From contig JAAAIG010000007.1 in the NCBI GenBank assembly GCA_015852425.1, forward strand, positions 9,541 through 73,540: a stretch of DNA of 64,000 bases, in the 5' to 3' direction. This DNA comes from Gryganskiella cystojenkinii (taxonomy: Eukaryota; Mortierellomycota; Mortierellomycetes; Mortierellales; Mortierellaceae). The translations under genes were made by a program, and so were the position numbers. A model generated the notes under the pieces. That model saw nothing but the letters and a program-made list of their open reading frames with translations, was not told the origin of the DNA and made no database searches. The stretch's first letter is position 1; every line of letters starts with the position of its first letter. Shown one piece after another: positions 21,105 through 33,577 of this stretch.

Positions 21105-22859
21105 TTAAAATCGCTTCATGTCGTTGCTGCTTCCCTTTGACAACTTGAACGCCATAACCAAGGCGACAAAGACACCGCAGGCTGCGAGGAACTTGAGGTA
21201 CCACATCACGCCTGACTTCTTCTGGGGAGGAGGCGTGCTGTTGTTTCTCTATAGGAGAAGGAGTAGGACGCGGCGTCAGTAAGGAGAACTGATCAATTTT
21301 GAAAAATAAAACCTAGATCATATTTAATCAAGGCTTCTTTGTTTTTCTTACCCTAACGGTGCGATCGACCTTGGTCAAAGTGTTGGTAGTAATGCTGATG
21401 ATATCATGGTTATCATGAACCTCTCCAGTGACGGCAGTGAATCCAAGATAGGGGATCTGAGGAAGCTTGACGTCGTTGATACGGAAGCACTCATCCCACT
21501 GATCCCATGCCTTGGTTTGAAGGTGAAGCTGATGGTGATGCAAGGGACAAAAAAGAGTCGGCAAAGTCATTCGTTGTCAATTGAGATATTAAAAAGAAAA
21601 ACAACAGTTTCAGGTTAGAGTCGTTTCTGGTGACAACTTACAGTCAAAAGACCGTTCTCACGGTAATAGCTAATACGACCCTTGGTAGGGATGTTCTTGG
21701 CTCTGAAATCCGACTCGCACATGCCAGCCCTGTTGGCCAACCCATCGTTTGCGTTATCGTAAGAGGTCTTGCCATCACCGAGCATAGCCATCACAAAGGG
21801 GAATGTATGCTGGATAGTATAGGAAACGGTTAGAATAAAAAAGAACTAAGAGCAATGGAAAACAGATCACCGTAGTGGATTACTGAACAACAGACTTACA
21901 GATTGCCGAGAGTTGGCATAGGTATCGAAAAAGATACCAACGCCTTCGAACCGATCAATGTTACCAAATACAGGTCCCATCTCGGTACGCTCCTTGGTCA
22001 ACCAGACTGCGAACCCATCACCATAGAGACCATCGCCCTTGCCGTCGACCTGGAACTCGAATTCTATTTGAAAATTGGCTGAAGTAATGGGCTGTAATTT
22101 TTTTTTCGGGAAAATGAACAATGGGATTAAATTGAGATCGTGCACAATGCTTGAAAGGGGGTAAAGAGATGAAAATAACTTTATACTTTTTTAACAAACA
22201 GTAGAAGAGCAAAACTTACAAGGCGACTCCAGAGGTATCCGGTCTGAGAGGGTCTGTCACTCGTGAGGCGGACATGCTTGTTGGTGTTGATCATGGCATC
22301 GCCTCCAAAGTCGAACCAGCGGTTCTGAAGGTCCTGATCTAATATAGAAAAATAAGTTGTTTTGTTTCCCAAGAAAAGTGTGCGTGCGTGCGTGTGAGTT
22401 TGTGAGCAATTATTGGACTCTCCGAGGGACCAAAAAGAACAAATGAGAGATCGCGTGTCGACGGGCTTTGACGTCTTTCTGGAAAGAAAGTCCCTGGGAA
22501 TGAGCAGTAGGTTCATGAGAACTCTTGGTACCAAGATTGGAAGAAAAATGAGCAAAAGTTGGCACTCCATCATTGTCGACCCGTTCCATCGTCAACGGGT
22601 TTCTTCAATAGTCTTTTTCGTGTCAGGGCAGAGGGATGTCTCAAGGCTTCCATGGCGTGCTCATGAAAGCAAAGTAAAAGCGATCTCAGAGAAAAACAAG
22701 GAAGGGAGAACGCAGACGAGCCTTACCGATGTAGGGCATATACATGGAGTGAGTACGAAGAGGGGTCATGCCATCGTCGTCATCCTGGGCCATAACCACG
22801 ACCGAGATTGACAAGAAGGCCACCGCGGTGAGTAGCCTAGCAAAGAATCCCTTGGCCAT
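21105..22859 (-). CDS. L-type lectin, VIP36/LMAN2-like cargo receptor
   Basis: A type I membrane lectin that binds high-mannose glycoproteins and sorts them between ER and Golgi. Six exons on the minus strand (22727-22859, 22220-22338, 21900-22091, 21642-21809, 21352-21528, 21105-21248) join in frame to 310 aa. The N-terminus is a signal peptide (ARLLTAVAFLSISVVVMAQ). The lectin fold shows FDFGGDAMINTNKHVRLT, RPSQTGYLWSRL, YGDGFAVWLTKER, FGNIDRFEGVGIFFDTY (Asp of the sugar site) and YDNANDG. One transmembrane segment (VMWYLKFLAACGVFVALVM) is followed by a short tail ending KRF, like the KRFY end of mammalian VIP36. No coiled coil is present, which argues against the Emp47/ERGIC-53 subtype. 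Confidence 0.85.
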
Positions 22860-23187
22860 TTGTTTTTGTATATATGAGTGTTTGAGCGTGTGTATGTGTG
22901 TGTGCTTCCTGTTGGCGGTGTCGAGTCGCTCGTCGGTCCTGATGAAACAGAGATGAGGTTGAAGGTCCTGAGGGTGTTGGTGAAGAAAGAAAGAAAAAGA
23001 AATGGTCCAACTGCCTGGAAGGTAAACGTCGGTCCCTTTCTTTTCTTCCCCCTTGAAATCCTTCCCCTCTGCGCGTTTCACACGTCATTGAGTCGCAAAG
23101 AATAAAATAAACTGGATAAAAAACTGTGCTAAAAACTATTAGAGGTTTTTTATTATTTTTGGTGCAGTATTACTGTATTTTTGCTTC
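22860..23187. other. Intergenic: lectin promoter and acetyltransferase A 3' end
   Basis: Holds the upstream region of the lectin gene and the terminator side of acetyltransferase A. Only A/T-rich and GT-rich sequence is visible; no gene. Confidence 0.6.
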
Positions 23188-25213
23188 TCACCAAGAAAAA
23201 AGATCAAAGTGGAAGGTCTGCTTTGGGAACATAATATCTAGCATCATCTTCGCATCCTCACCACCTCCATTGACACTACACTCCGGATACATTCTCTTCA
23301 TCTCATCCATCGTCTGGTCTCCAACCACCAGTTGTGTGAACGTCAGAGGCGCAAACTGAGCCCCGTAGACCAAAGGCTTGATATCCGGCCGGTTTTCCTC
23401 CTTGGCCTTGGCAATACGTTCACGAGCTGCCATCACTTTCTCCAGACCTGAGAGTGGGACCCAATCATCTCTTGCTGAAACAATCTTGCCAGACTCAAAA
23501 ACGACCTCAAGTCCTTTGCCAGCGGACCCAATAACCTTTCGAAAAAAGTCGAAATGCCAGGTCACCGTGATTCCCTTCAAGCAAGAACTGGCAAGTCGTT
23601 CTTCCAAGACGGGTGCAATTTTGAGGAGGAAATTGGCGTAGGATGGAATACGAGTGTACATCTTGAAATTATTTTCGGTCATAACTGTGCTCTTGGACGC
23701 AAAGAGTTTCATGACCGGGTGCTCAGGATCCAGGGCAAGAGTGATGTCCTGGGTCTTCTTTCGGGGAAGAGCAACAGCATCTTGTCCTTCTTGTTCCTTG
23801 GTCTCTTCTCGGATCTGTCCCTGCTGTTGCATCTTTTGTTCCCAGGGTGACGGTCTGTTGGCGGTTTCAATGAACTGTCTCAGGACTGAGTCCACGGCGT
23901 CCCTGTAGTTGTGTACTTCATCCAGGACGAACATGCTAATCGTCTGCATGTCCATGCCACGACCCATGAGCACACCGCAATCCTTTCCTGACTTGGTATC
24001 AACAATGATCCAGTGGCCGCGGGTCACATCATGCTTGGACGTCATATTAGCTGCAGCGTCCCGGATCCAAAATCGCCAGTATTTCTCATCGTACAATAAT
24101 CCAGCTCCGGCTTTTCTCGACATCTTCTCAGGCGTGCTCATCTTGACAAGATAAGGGATATCATCAACAGAGGGAATTCTCAACAAGAAAGGCTCGCCTT
24201 GTCCACCTTTTTCGACAGTCTCGTGTTCAGCCAGAGGCGGGATCGACGAGAGATCACTGATCTTCTGGGGGCTGTGAGAATCGAAACCGAGCGCGTACTC
24301 GTATCCGAATTGGCGGTAAAAGTGTGGGATTCCGGCAATGATCTGGATCAGGTCTCCACGCAAGTCCGAGGCCGGATGAATAAGGTCATGGAAGAGTCGA
24401 CGCACCAGACCCTTGTTGCGGTAGTCTATAATGTAAAAAAGGATATTAGCCATACTTCTGCATGAGGGCCAAAAGCAGCCTCCTTTTTTCATTGACTTCA
24501 TAACAAAACCCGCTATCCTTGCAATTACCTGGGTGGGTTGCAACAATCTCGGGGACACCATACATGAGCTTCACTTTTCCAAAATAGCCAATGTTCTGTT
24601 GGAGACTGATAGTGGCAACAATTGGGTTCTCGCCGTCGGCTGCTCGGGTATTTTCAACCAAGGCAAAGTCATAGACGGTGGTCACACGGCAGTCATCCCT
24701 GAAGGTTCGATGCTAGCAAAAAAAACGAGGACAGTATTAATACGGCAGTTGATCAATGGACGAAAGGCGCCTGTGCAAAAGAGCAGAAGATATATAAAAG
24801 AAAGGCGCCGTTGGCGGTTACGCAGGGGTGTTACTTACAACTAGGGCAGGAACAAATTCGCTGCGCTGGGGCATCTCATCCTCCGTGGGTGGGGGGCGGA
24901 AGGCATCCCACTACAAAAAAGGGACGGTAGCAATGAAATAAATGGTGTCAGTTGTTATCACCTTAATGACATATTCCCTCGAGGTTATCGAGAGTGAGCC
25001 GTAAATTGTACTTACCATGAAAACATCAGCCGTGAAGTCCGCGATGTTGGTCTCGTCATCTTTAGTAGACCAACGTAACAAAAGACCATCGCCGATATCG
25101 ATGGGACCGGGTCGCATTTGGGTGTCGCCAAGGTGAGGATGAGGAAACATGGGATGGTGCTGGAGAGTTGAGACTGAAGGTTGGTGAGCGTGATTCTGTT
25201 TGTCTGTAGTCAT
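23188..25213 (-). CDS. GNAT-family acetyltransferase, Eis-like (copy A)
   Basis: Four exons on the minus strand (25016-25213, 24839-24910, 24529-24712, 23188-24425) give 563 aa. The start at 25213 (MTTDKQNH) is preferred over an upstream in-frame codon because it matches the paralogue at 58876. The N-terminal half has a GNAT fold: GDGLLLRWSTKDDETNIADF, then QQNIGYFGKVKLMYGVPEIV, then the acetyl-CoA motif DYRNKGLVRRLF and FYRQFGYEYALG. The C-terminal half (MYTRIPSYANFLLKIAPVLE, ITVTWHFDFFRK, KVVFESGK-like EVVFESGK, then FAPLTFTQLVVG and MMLDIMFPKQTFHFDLFSW) resembles the sterol-carrier-like end of Eis-type acetyltransferases. The acceptor substrate is unknown. A paralogue with identical intron positions lies 33 kb away on the same strand. 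Confidence 0.7.
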
Positions 25214-25891
25214 GACTAAGGAAGAGAAGGAAGAGATAATGAAAGAGGAAATAACAAGCAAGGTTCAGGCGTAGTGAAGGCACTTGGGAAGGGACAGGAG
25301 AATGGTTGAAAAGAAAGGTGAGATAAAAGGTTCTAAATTTGACATTTTATATGTGGAGGAGGATCATCCGCAGTTTTGGCTTGTGAAACCGCAATTCCAA
25401 GAGAGGAGCTCTCGAAGAAGGAGAGCAAAGGTGGCGTGAGAACGAGTTATCACAAAAGCGACATCACGCATGCTGAACTAAATGAGATTCTCAAAACCAG
25501 AAACGTTCAACGCGGGCCGCCGCCTATTTCCCTGACAAGTAAATCTTGCACTTGCAGAGAGCATCCAAAAAAATATAAAGCGTGAAGTTCAAGCAGGGCG
25601 AACAACTTTCTCACACTCGTTCCGTTCCGACACACAAAAGTCGCAAAAGGGGAAAAATAAAATAAAATTGGTGGCGAGTCCAATCAGAGAAGAAATGACA
25701 GTCACCACCCGTAAACATTCTTTTTTTTAAGGCAAAAAAAAAGTGTTTCCCCTGAAGGACAGAAGGGTGACAAGGTGCAACCCTTTCCTTTCTCCATTCC
25801 GTCCCCAACTACAAGCTGATCTCCTCTTCCTCTACTCTGCATACTTCCTCTCTTGCCCGGAACTAATTTCTCCTCTTCAACAGTCTACACT
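25214..25891. other. Divergent promoter region between acetyltransferase A and RIM2-like carrier
   Basis: No gene is seen. The region contains A-rich tracts, the AAAATTGGTGGC motif at 25664-25675 (217 bp before the carrier ATG) and pyrimidine-rich leader sequence before 25892. Confidence 0.55.
25664..25675. promoter_or_regulatory. AAAATTGGTGGC motif upstream of mitochondrial carrier
   Basis: Reverse of GCCACCAATTTT, 217 bp upstream of the carrier start and 451 bp upstream of the divergent acetyltransferase start. Confidence 0.3.
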
Positions 25892-27905
25892 ATGAGTGCT
25901 TCCAGTGCGGCCGCTGCTACCCGCTCAAACTCAATGATCCTCCCCTCCATTCTCCCCTCCACATCAGCAACCTCCTCCACACTCTCGCAACAACTTCAGC
26001 AAAAACAACACCATTCCCGTTCTTCCTCAGACGCCCTGACCGGCACCGCAGCTGCTTCCATGATAGCCTCGTCTTCTTCTTCTTCCTCTACGACTGTCGC
26101 AGCTGAACCTGCTCAAAAACGATTTGCAGGGCTTCAGTTCTCTTGGGTTCACTTCCTGGCTGGAGGGTAAGCAACAGAGAAGGCATACGCTGCGCATGAC
26201 CCTGTTTTGCTGCTGCTACGACGCACAACGCACGAACCTGTAGTACACTTTTCGGAAATGATTCGCTCTTTCTTCACTCCTCCCCTTCTTTTGAGGAGTC
26301 CCGAAAAAATATGGGAGGGAACCTTTCCTCTTCGTCTCGGGAATTTTTTTTTCTTTTGCGTTTGTTAGCATTCTGACTGATTTTTATTTTTCATCCTATC
26401 ATTCCTTTCGCTTTTTGTTTTGTTTTCATTTTTTCTGTCTCGCATACAGTACCGGAGGAATGGCCGGAGCCTTGGTCACTTCACCTCTCGATGTTGTCAA
26501 GACTCGTCTCCAGGTAACAAGCATTTTGCGGAACAAGGACAGGAGCCTTTTCAAAGCAAGAAGGTGTTTTTTTGGATCTCAAGAAAGATTGTGGCTGACT
26601 CTGAACCCTTTGTGTCCCCTTTGTTCCCCTATCCCTCGTTATCCACACCACAATCCTCCTTTTTTTTCTTGTTCCCGTTTGATAGTCCTCCATTTACCAG
26701 TCATCAAAGTCCACTACAGCTGTTCCAAGCACAGGAATCGCCGCAGTAGCGGGGCATATCAAGGATACCTGTCTCTTCCTTGGGTAAGGCTTAGCAAACG
26801 CAGACTGGAAAAGACAGAAAAGCAAGCTCGTTGAGCTTGTTGACGGATGGAATGCTTGGCTCTGTGCCGACCGTACGATCGGGACTATCAGTAGAGACCG
26901 CAACAGTAGCCTTTGCAGGAAACAAAAGAGAACGGTCTTCTAATAGTTATTGGATCATTTTCTTCGACTAATAGACATATCTACAGGCACGAAGGACCTC
27001 GCGCACTTTACAAAGGATTGGGACCCAACCTGGTTGGTGTCATTCCAGCAAGGTAATGATCAGTCTGCAGCCATGGAGGAAACGACTGATCAACTTTTTT
27101 CTTGTTGCTCAATGGTTAAAAGATTCATAGCATTCCTTCCACACTCCACACACATCCCCAAAAACTTGAGCTTAATTTTCGTTTCTAACAACAGCAAACC
27201 AAACTCGGCTCTATATTTTTCAATGTTAACAGGGCCATCAACTTTGCCACCTATGGCAACGGCAAAAAGTTCTATACGGATCTCAATAACGGACAGGAAA
27301 CCACCGGCGTTCACCTTGCCTCGGCCGCAACCGCTGGCGTTGTCACAGGCACAGTGACCAATCCAATCTGGCTCGTCAAGACCAGGATGCAGCTTCAAGG
27401 CGAGGGCGTACGGCAGTACAAGAACAGTCTTGACTGTGTGGTCCAGATCTTGAAGATGGAGGGTATCCGGGGTATGTACCGCGGTCTTAGTGCGTCCTAT
27501 TTGGGTGTCGCCGAGGGAGCCATTCAATGGGTCATCTACGAGAAACTCAAGAATACGCTCGCAGAAAGGCGTCGATTGAACAACAACGGTCTCGCTAAAG
27601 GTTACATGATCGGTGGCAAGGAGATCGAGGAATGGGTTGATTACCTCGGAGCAGCAGGAGCTGCTAAATTTGTTGCCTCCGCGATCACGTATCCCCACGA
27701 GGTTCTCAGGACCCGTTTGCGACAGGTGCCTGTTGGAAACGAGGCTGCCAAGTACACAGGTCTGAAGCAAACTTTCCAACTCATTCTCAAGGAGGAAGGT
27801 GTCGCAGCGTTGTACGGCGGATTGACAGCTCACATGATGCGGGTGGTCCCTAACGCCGCCATCATGTTCTTCTGTTACGAAGCTATTATGCACCGATTCG
27901 GATAA
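25892..27905 (+). CDS. RIM2: Mitochondrial pyrimidine nucleotide carrier (RIM2/SLC25A33-36 type)
   Basis: Inner-membrane carrier that exchanges pyrimidine (deoxy)nucleotides and supports mitochondrial DNA and RNA synthesis. Five exons (25892-26166, 26450-26513, 26686-26783, 26987-27052, 27233-27905) join in frame to 391 aa. The first about 85 residues are Ser/Gln/Ala-rich and not part of the carrier fold. Three repeats carry the signatures [10 protein letters not shown] (residues 104-113), [10 protein letters not shown] and [11 protein letters not shown]. The segments [18 protein letters not shown] and [20 protein letters not shown] are characteristic of the RIM2 subfamily and separate it from ADP/ATP and folate carriers. 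Exons 2 to 4 are short (64, 98 and 66 nt). AATAAA is at 28187. Confidence 0.9.
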
Positions 27906-28072
27906 GAGCAGTCGCTGGGTTTCAGTTTTTCTTTCTTTTTCATTTCTATTCATTCCCCCTCCTCAGGACCATCCAGGTATTAGATGCATGCTCTTTTCAT
28001 TTCTATTTCCGTTGTATTCCAAGTTACGTTGTACTATAGCCTTCATTTTCACTTTTTCATATCATTCATTCG

Positions 28073-28083
<11 letters not shown>

Positions 28084-28109
<26 letters not shown>
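28084..28109. repeat. (AC)13 microsatellite with adjoining CG-rich tract
   Basis: Thirteen AC units followed by GCGAGCGCGCGCAC, in the 3' region of the carrier gene. The flanking 28110-28513 holds the carrier's poly(A) signal and the leader of the next gene. Confidence 0.95.
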
Positions 28110-28513
28110 GCGAGCGCGCGCACCCACTCACTCACTTCATCTCTCTCAGGAGGCAACTGGCTCGGACTCTTCTGTTTCTCTCTTGTAATAAACGGACTCT
28201 GGGCCATCATTTCGGTTCTGCTGACAACCTATTTTTTTTTTGTTGTTGTTTCGTGAGCAAGCTTGCATGGTGAGCAAAAATTAGGGGGGACAAAAAAAAT
28301 GAGCCACAGGTGATCCATGGTAGGAAACACAAACCACTTCCAATTTTTCAATTTTCTTTTCTTTCCTCCTTTCCTGCCATCCCGCCATCTTTCCCCACTA
28401 CTCCCTCGACAAATCAGCCCGATTAGTACCGCCTGCCTGGTGGCCCGTCCCCGATTTTCAAACCAACGCTCGGGGGTTCGCCCTCCCTTTCGTTTCACAG
28501 CAAAAAGACGACA

Positions 28514-31500
28514 ATGAATTCAAGTCGGAATATAATCGATGAACAATATCAATCCTTCAGGATCGGTCAGGATGGACCTATTGTCCGTATCGAAGTCTTG
28601 ACGGACGATGAGACTGGACAACAGGTCGTGTATTGGGAAGACATCGAGTTTCAGTTCCCAGGGATCCATTGCGTTCGACATGAGGATATCGCCATATCGC
28701 TCGTAAGAGACGCCAAAAAGCGCCGGTAAAAACAAACAGAGCACGCATCAATCCATCCAACAGAAGGAGTATGGATGTTTTTCGATGATAGATCGATGAT
28801 AGAGAATCGTCTTGACGGAGATTTCCACATGCTAACATTGTTGTTTTTGGACTTCGTTTCGGTTTTATGGATAACCCAAAAAACACAGACTAGAACCCTG
28901 GTGCATTCGATATCATCCAGGCGTGGTACTCGAGGTCATCTTGAAGGATTCAGCGCAACAACCACATATACTTCGACCAATAACACCCACATTTTTCGTA
29001 CAATCTGCCAATAATACTTCTGCCAACTCTTTGCTGCTACCATCACCACAACAGCAGCAGCAGTCGTCACCTCCCCCTATCCCCATATCAACAAGACCAC
29101 AGCAAACTGTGATTCCTGTCATCTCAGTGGCAGCAGAATCAGGAACAGCAGCACCGGTTTGGGCTCCAGGGGACCACAATTTGACTACATCGAGTGGCAG
29201 TGCACCTTTAGCTTCCGTTTTCGAGCCGATAACGGAAAACCCAATGGTAGATCAATTTATGGAGTCTCTCGCAAATCTGAACATGGATCCTGCGGCGACG
29301 ACGACGACAAACACGGATACAGCCGCCATCACTGAACCATTAACCTGGAACTCTCTTCCTCAAAGCCAACGCGGAGGTGATCATCATCAACCACAACAAG
29401 AGCTTCTCCAAGCAATCCAGACCGACAACTCGCACCATGCGGCGACTATCCATCAGGCTATCCAGGATTCTCTTCACACGCTGCAACAAGATCTGTATCG
29501 GACCGAGGCTCTTCAACGGGAAGTTTTGGATCGTCAGGAGACCGCGGCTGAGGTCCAAGCAAGAATCCTAAGGATTCAGGAACAGAGCCTCGATCGATTA
29601 GCACTGATTCAGAGTCAAGTTCGAGCTGTATTAACGCAGACGTACGAGTTGCACGAGTATCCGATCCCAAGACTGTTTATCGTCTTACCTGTAGCCCGTC
29701 CGGATCAAAGACGGCGGGATCGGATCTGGAAACCGTTCTCCGAGAGCTTCAAATTGTACTTTTTGTGTGAATGTGGCGAGCATACTCGAGGAGGCGGCGA
29801 CCCTGACGGGGACGATTACACTGATGTTGATGACTCGCCCGGGCAGACTTACCACTCGCGAATGTATAACCCTCGTCAATCATCAAAGAAACAACATCAG
29901 CGTCAACAAACTTTTCCCGAGTCGAAACGTCCGTTCGAGTTTTCCGAGTCTGATCTCGACACGTCCTCATCTTCGGCCTCGACACATTCCAGCTCAACCT
30001 TTCATTCTACAGAAACCACGTCCACGACTAGTAGCTGGAGCAGTCATTACAATAAGAGTCAAGATGGAACAGGAGAAGGAGGATCGACTGCTAGGACAAT
30101 TATGAGTCACCATATCCACCTGGCAAAACACGAAGGATACGATCTCGAGAGACCGAACGAGTTTTTCAAAAAGTATGGACCTCATCTGCTGACGCTCCTC
30201 CAGATGCTCAAGTATGGAGTTATGGCCGCCGAGATTGTCGTCCCACCCCTGGCTCATTGGAAGGTCACCGAAGGAATCGACAGAGTGAAGAACGGACTCG
30301 ATTTTGCCAACAACCAACTGGAGCCCAAAGTCGATGCCGCAATCCAGTACTTGGAAGCTCTAGCTACTGTTGACTTCGACGGGACACGGATTAGTCGAGA
30401 GACCGAGAGCAACGACGGTACCGAACAGAGTGCTCGAGAGGGTAGCCAAGCCCACCAAAGAGAGTCATCGTGGCAACATCAGCATGAAACCCAGGTCCAT
30501 GCATTGGAGGCTCTCGAAGGAGCGGATTTGAGACACTTGAGTACGTTTCTCCGAATCAAGGACGAATCAAAGGTCCTGGGCAACCTCTACCGAATCGTCA
30601 CCGCTCAGGGCCATGTCAAATGGGTCTGTCTGGACCATTATCGATCCACATACAGAGAATCCTGGACAAGGCCGTTCAAGGACCTGGTCTTGAACCAGAA
30701 CCAAGGTCAATTTGATGAAATCCGGGGGCTGGTCCGGATCCGATTGCTCTCCTCCACGGTCGCTCGACAGTTTTATGAGGCTCTGGAACGGGCTCGGTTC
30801 ATCCAAGAGTTGGTCCTGGCTCTGGATTGGGAGACGTCCATGGACGACTTGAGGTTGTTGAGGGACACGTTACAAAAGACGAATGTGATGACTCTCCGAT
30901 TGGATCTCTGTCAGAGTCAAGGACCCACTCGGGATCTCTTGAACCGGAGTCGGAGGTTTGATCCACTCTTGCAGATCATGACGAATACTCGAGTCCAGAC
31001 ACTGACACTGGAAAGGTGCGATTTCTTTTGGAGTCGATTAAGCAAGTCGACACTATTGACATCATCTACCTCGTCCTCTTCGCCCACGACATCCTCCGTT
31101 GAAGCAGGAGGTGCCTTGGCGACCATCGATAGCCCAACTCCCCTGGTGACGGCCGGTAGCGGCCCCTTGATTGCAGGACTCCCAGGAGGATCGATTCAAC
31201 TTCGATCGCTAATCCTCCAAGGGACTACTTTGAGCGAAACCTGGAAATCGGATCAAGTTCGGATGGAAGATTTGATTCGCCGATGCCCTCGCCTTATAGA
31301 ACTTGGCCTTTCATGCGTGGACATCGACTCGACCTTTCACCTCCTGCAACGTGCGACCGCGGGTTTTCGACAGATTCGACTTGAAGTGATCTATCTCAGT
31401 GTGAATGACTCCACATCCGCCGGTTCATCCCAGGCATCATCACCGTCCTCGAAGCAAAAGACACAACCCCAAGAGCCTAGGCAGGAACAGGTTGATATTT

Positions 31501-33386
31501 TGATCCGCCAACCACAAGCCGAGATTTCGTCCGTGGTCATTGCGACCAACAAACCACCCTACACAGAACTCGTTTACTCGGGTCAACTTCAGAAACTGAC
31601 ACTGTGTCATGAAATCGATCTCGCGAGTCAGGAAGCACAGTTGCGGTCCATCGTTCTTAAGAACCAGAAGTCGCTTGTCGAATTTGGGGCGCTGTGTCGA
31701 GTCGAGGAACTGGCAAGAACCTTTGACATCATCCAGGAATCGAGCTCGCCATGCCCAGTCTGTTCCGGGACAGATATTACTGCCAGCAATGAATATCATC
31801 ATCGTCACCATCATCATCAACATCCACAATACAGCAAGGGCGAGAAAACAATTCCGGAGGACGAACATCGGCGGAGGAGCCATCGACAACATCATAGCCA
31901 GTTCCCTCGGCTACACCTCCAGCTGCAAGATGCAGGCGGTCGAAACAAATTGGTCTCCCCGGCAGTACAGGATCCTCGAGCCACCGTGCTGGAAATGACA
32001 AGCGCAGATTCTACCGGCCGAGAATCTGTGTTGCGGTCGTTCGGATGGGCTCTAAAAAAGATCCCACCAGGGATCCAGTTCACGAGAGAGCTGCTTAAGG
32101 CCCTAGAGCAAGGGATGTTGACGAGACGGAATCCGCTCCGATCTTTCCCTGGTGGTGGTAAAGAGGGAGGCGCAGGAGGATATCGAACAAAATTACAGAG
32201 TCTTCATGCAGACATCACTTTGCTGGACGAACGAAGTCTCGACTTGTTGGCTAGGGTAATAGAGCTCACGGAACCAACGCTACAAAAACTCGACATAAAA
32301 GTTTTTCGAGAACCAGAACACCGTCCTCCGCAGACCAGCAAATCTAAGGATGGATCAATAATGAGCCCGACCGTGACCATAGTCGCAGGATCCCAGAATA
32401 GATTAATCGCCCAGTTTATTCTCCGGGTTAGTTCCCAGATTACAAGACTTCAGATCTCGGCCTCGGGACTCGCTGGACTCTTGGTCGACTTGGCCGCTGC
32501 AACGACACAAAGGATAGCTACTGCCACTGCTGGGAGTAATGATGATGTTACTTCCAGTCCATCATCGACTTTTGAGGATGATGATGAAAAGTTCATTACC
32601 TTTGCCGTCGGAACGAACCATCCAGACGACAAACCAAGAGGAAGGATAGTTTCTAGCACAGCCAGTCTGGGTCGAAATCCCAGTGTCTCCTTCCCACTGA
32701 GCCCGTCCCTCCGTCAAGGCTCCGCCTCTTCCATCTCTCGCTCCATCAGTTCTGTCAGGATAACAACAGCCACTGTCGGACATCATTCTCATTCGCAATC
32801 ACTCTCTGTTCCGTCACCTTCGTCCTTCAGTCCAGCGGCATCAACCACTCAAGAGGTGCACCCAACGGTCTCAATGCCTCGACTTCAAGAACTGATTATC
32901 CAAAAGAAAGCAGATACTGTTTCTTCTACGGCATCCTTATCTTCCTCCTCCCTAAACAGGAGTCTTGACTCGACGACACATTGCCCGGTTCAACGGTCTC
33001 ATCTCCAGTGGCTCTTGGTCCCACTCAGCAGTCCTAGTCTAGAATCGGTCCATCTCGGCTATTTGGATATGATGAAGGATGATTGGTCATTGGTCCTTTG
33101 GACTATTTTCCAGCAACAACAGCAGTCCACTGTGTTCAAGCTGCAAAAGTTGATCTTGGAGGGAACCAATCTATCTGACGGTCAAGTCAAGGTGATGCTC
33201 GATTGTCTTGATACCTTACTGGCATCGTTACCGTCGCGTGCTGCGGTGGCAGAGGGAGGACAAATACCCATGATTGGATTGAAGGAGATCAAAATCGAGG
33301 GCTCTTTGGTCACGAAACCGGTCTTGACAGCTCTCGAGACTCGAGTGAAGGCACAGTTACCGGACTGCCGAGTCATCGTGGCATAA
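28514..33386 (+). CDS. 1569-aa lineage-type multidomain protein with leucine-rich C-terminal half
   Basis: Exons 28514-28725 and 28889-33386 join in phase 2 (CG|A) and give 1569 aa. The join restores EPWCIRYHPGVVLEVILKD. Visible layout: residues 1-95, a compact domain (DETGQQVVYWEDIEFQF, HPGVVLEV); 110-300, Gln/Pro/Thr-rich linker, then helical coiled-coil-like sequence (LLQAIQTD through RILRIQEQSLDR). Next, 328-366, YPIPRLFIVLP then FKLYFLCECGEHT; an acidic/Ser-rich insert; 480-580, HIHLAKHEGYDLERP, FFKKYGPHLLTLLQMLKYG and a helical bundle; from about 620, HVKWVCLDHYRSTYRES and long irregular leucine-rich repeats to the end, with a CPVC patch near residue 1020. I recall similar proteins expanded in Mortierella-like fungi, with no known function. 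Intracellular, no signal peptide or membrane span. The scaffold or sensor role is inference. Confidence 0.75.
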
Positions 33387-33577
33387 GAAGTGATAGCTTC
33401 TATTTTTTTTTGTTTTAACTTCATACCCTAAAATAGAGTGTATTTCTACTTTATCTTCTAAATTCTAAAAGGTCTATCTTTCATGTACAAATACAAGATT
33501 GAGAGGAGATTGAGTTTCTGTTATTTGTTACTGGCCCTTTGACACAAGACCATCGTGAAAATGAGCGAGTAGTTCCT

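Noticed and set aside
25853..25891. Extended N-terminus of the RIM2-like carrier from 25853
   Set aside because: The extension would start from a TTG codon; the first ATG in frame is at 25892.
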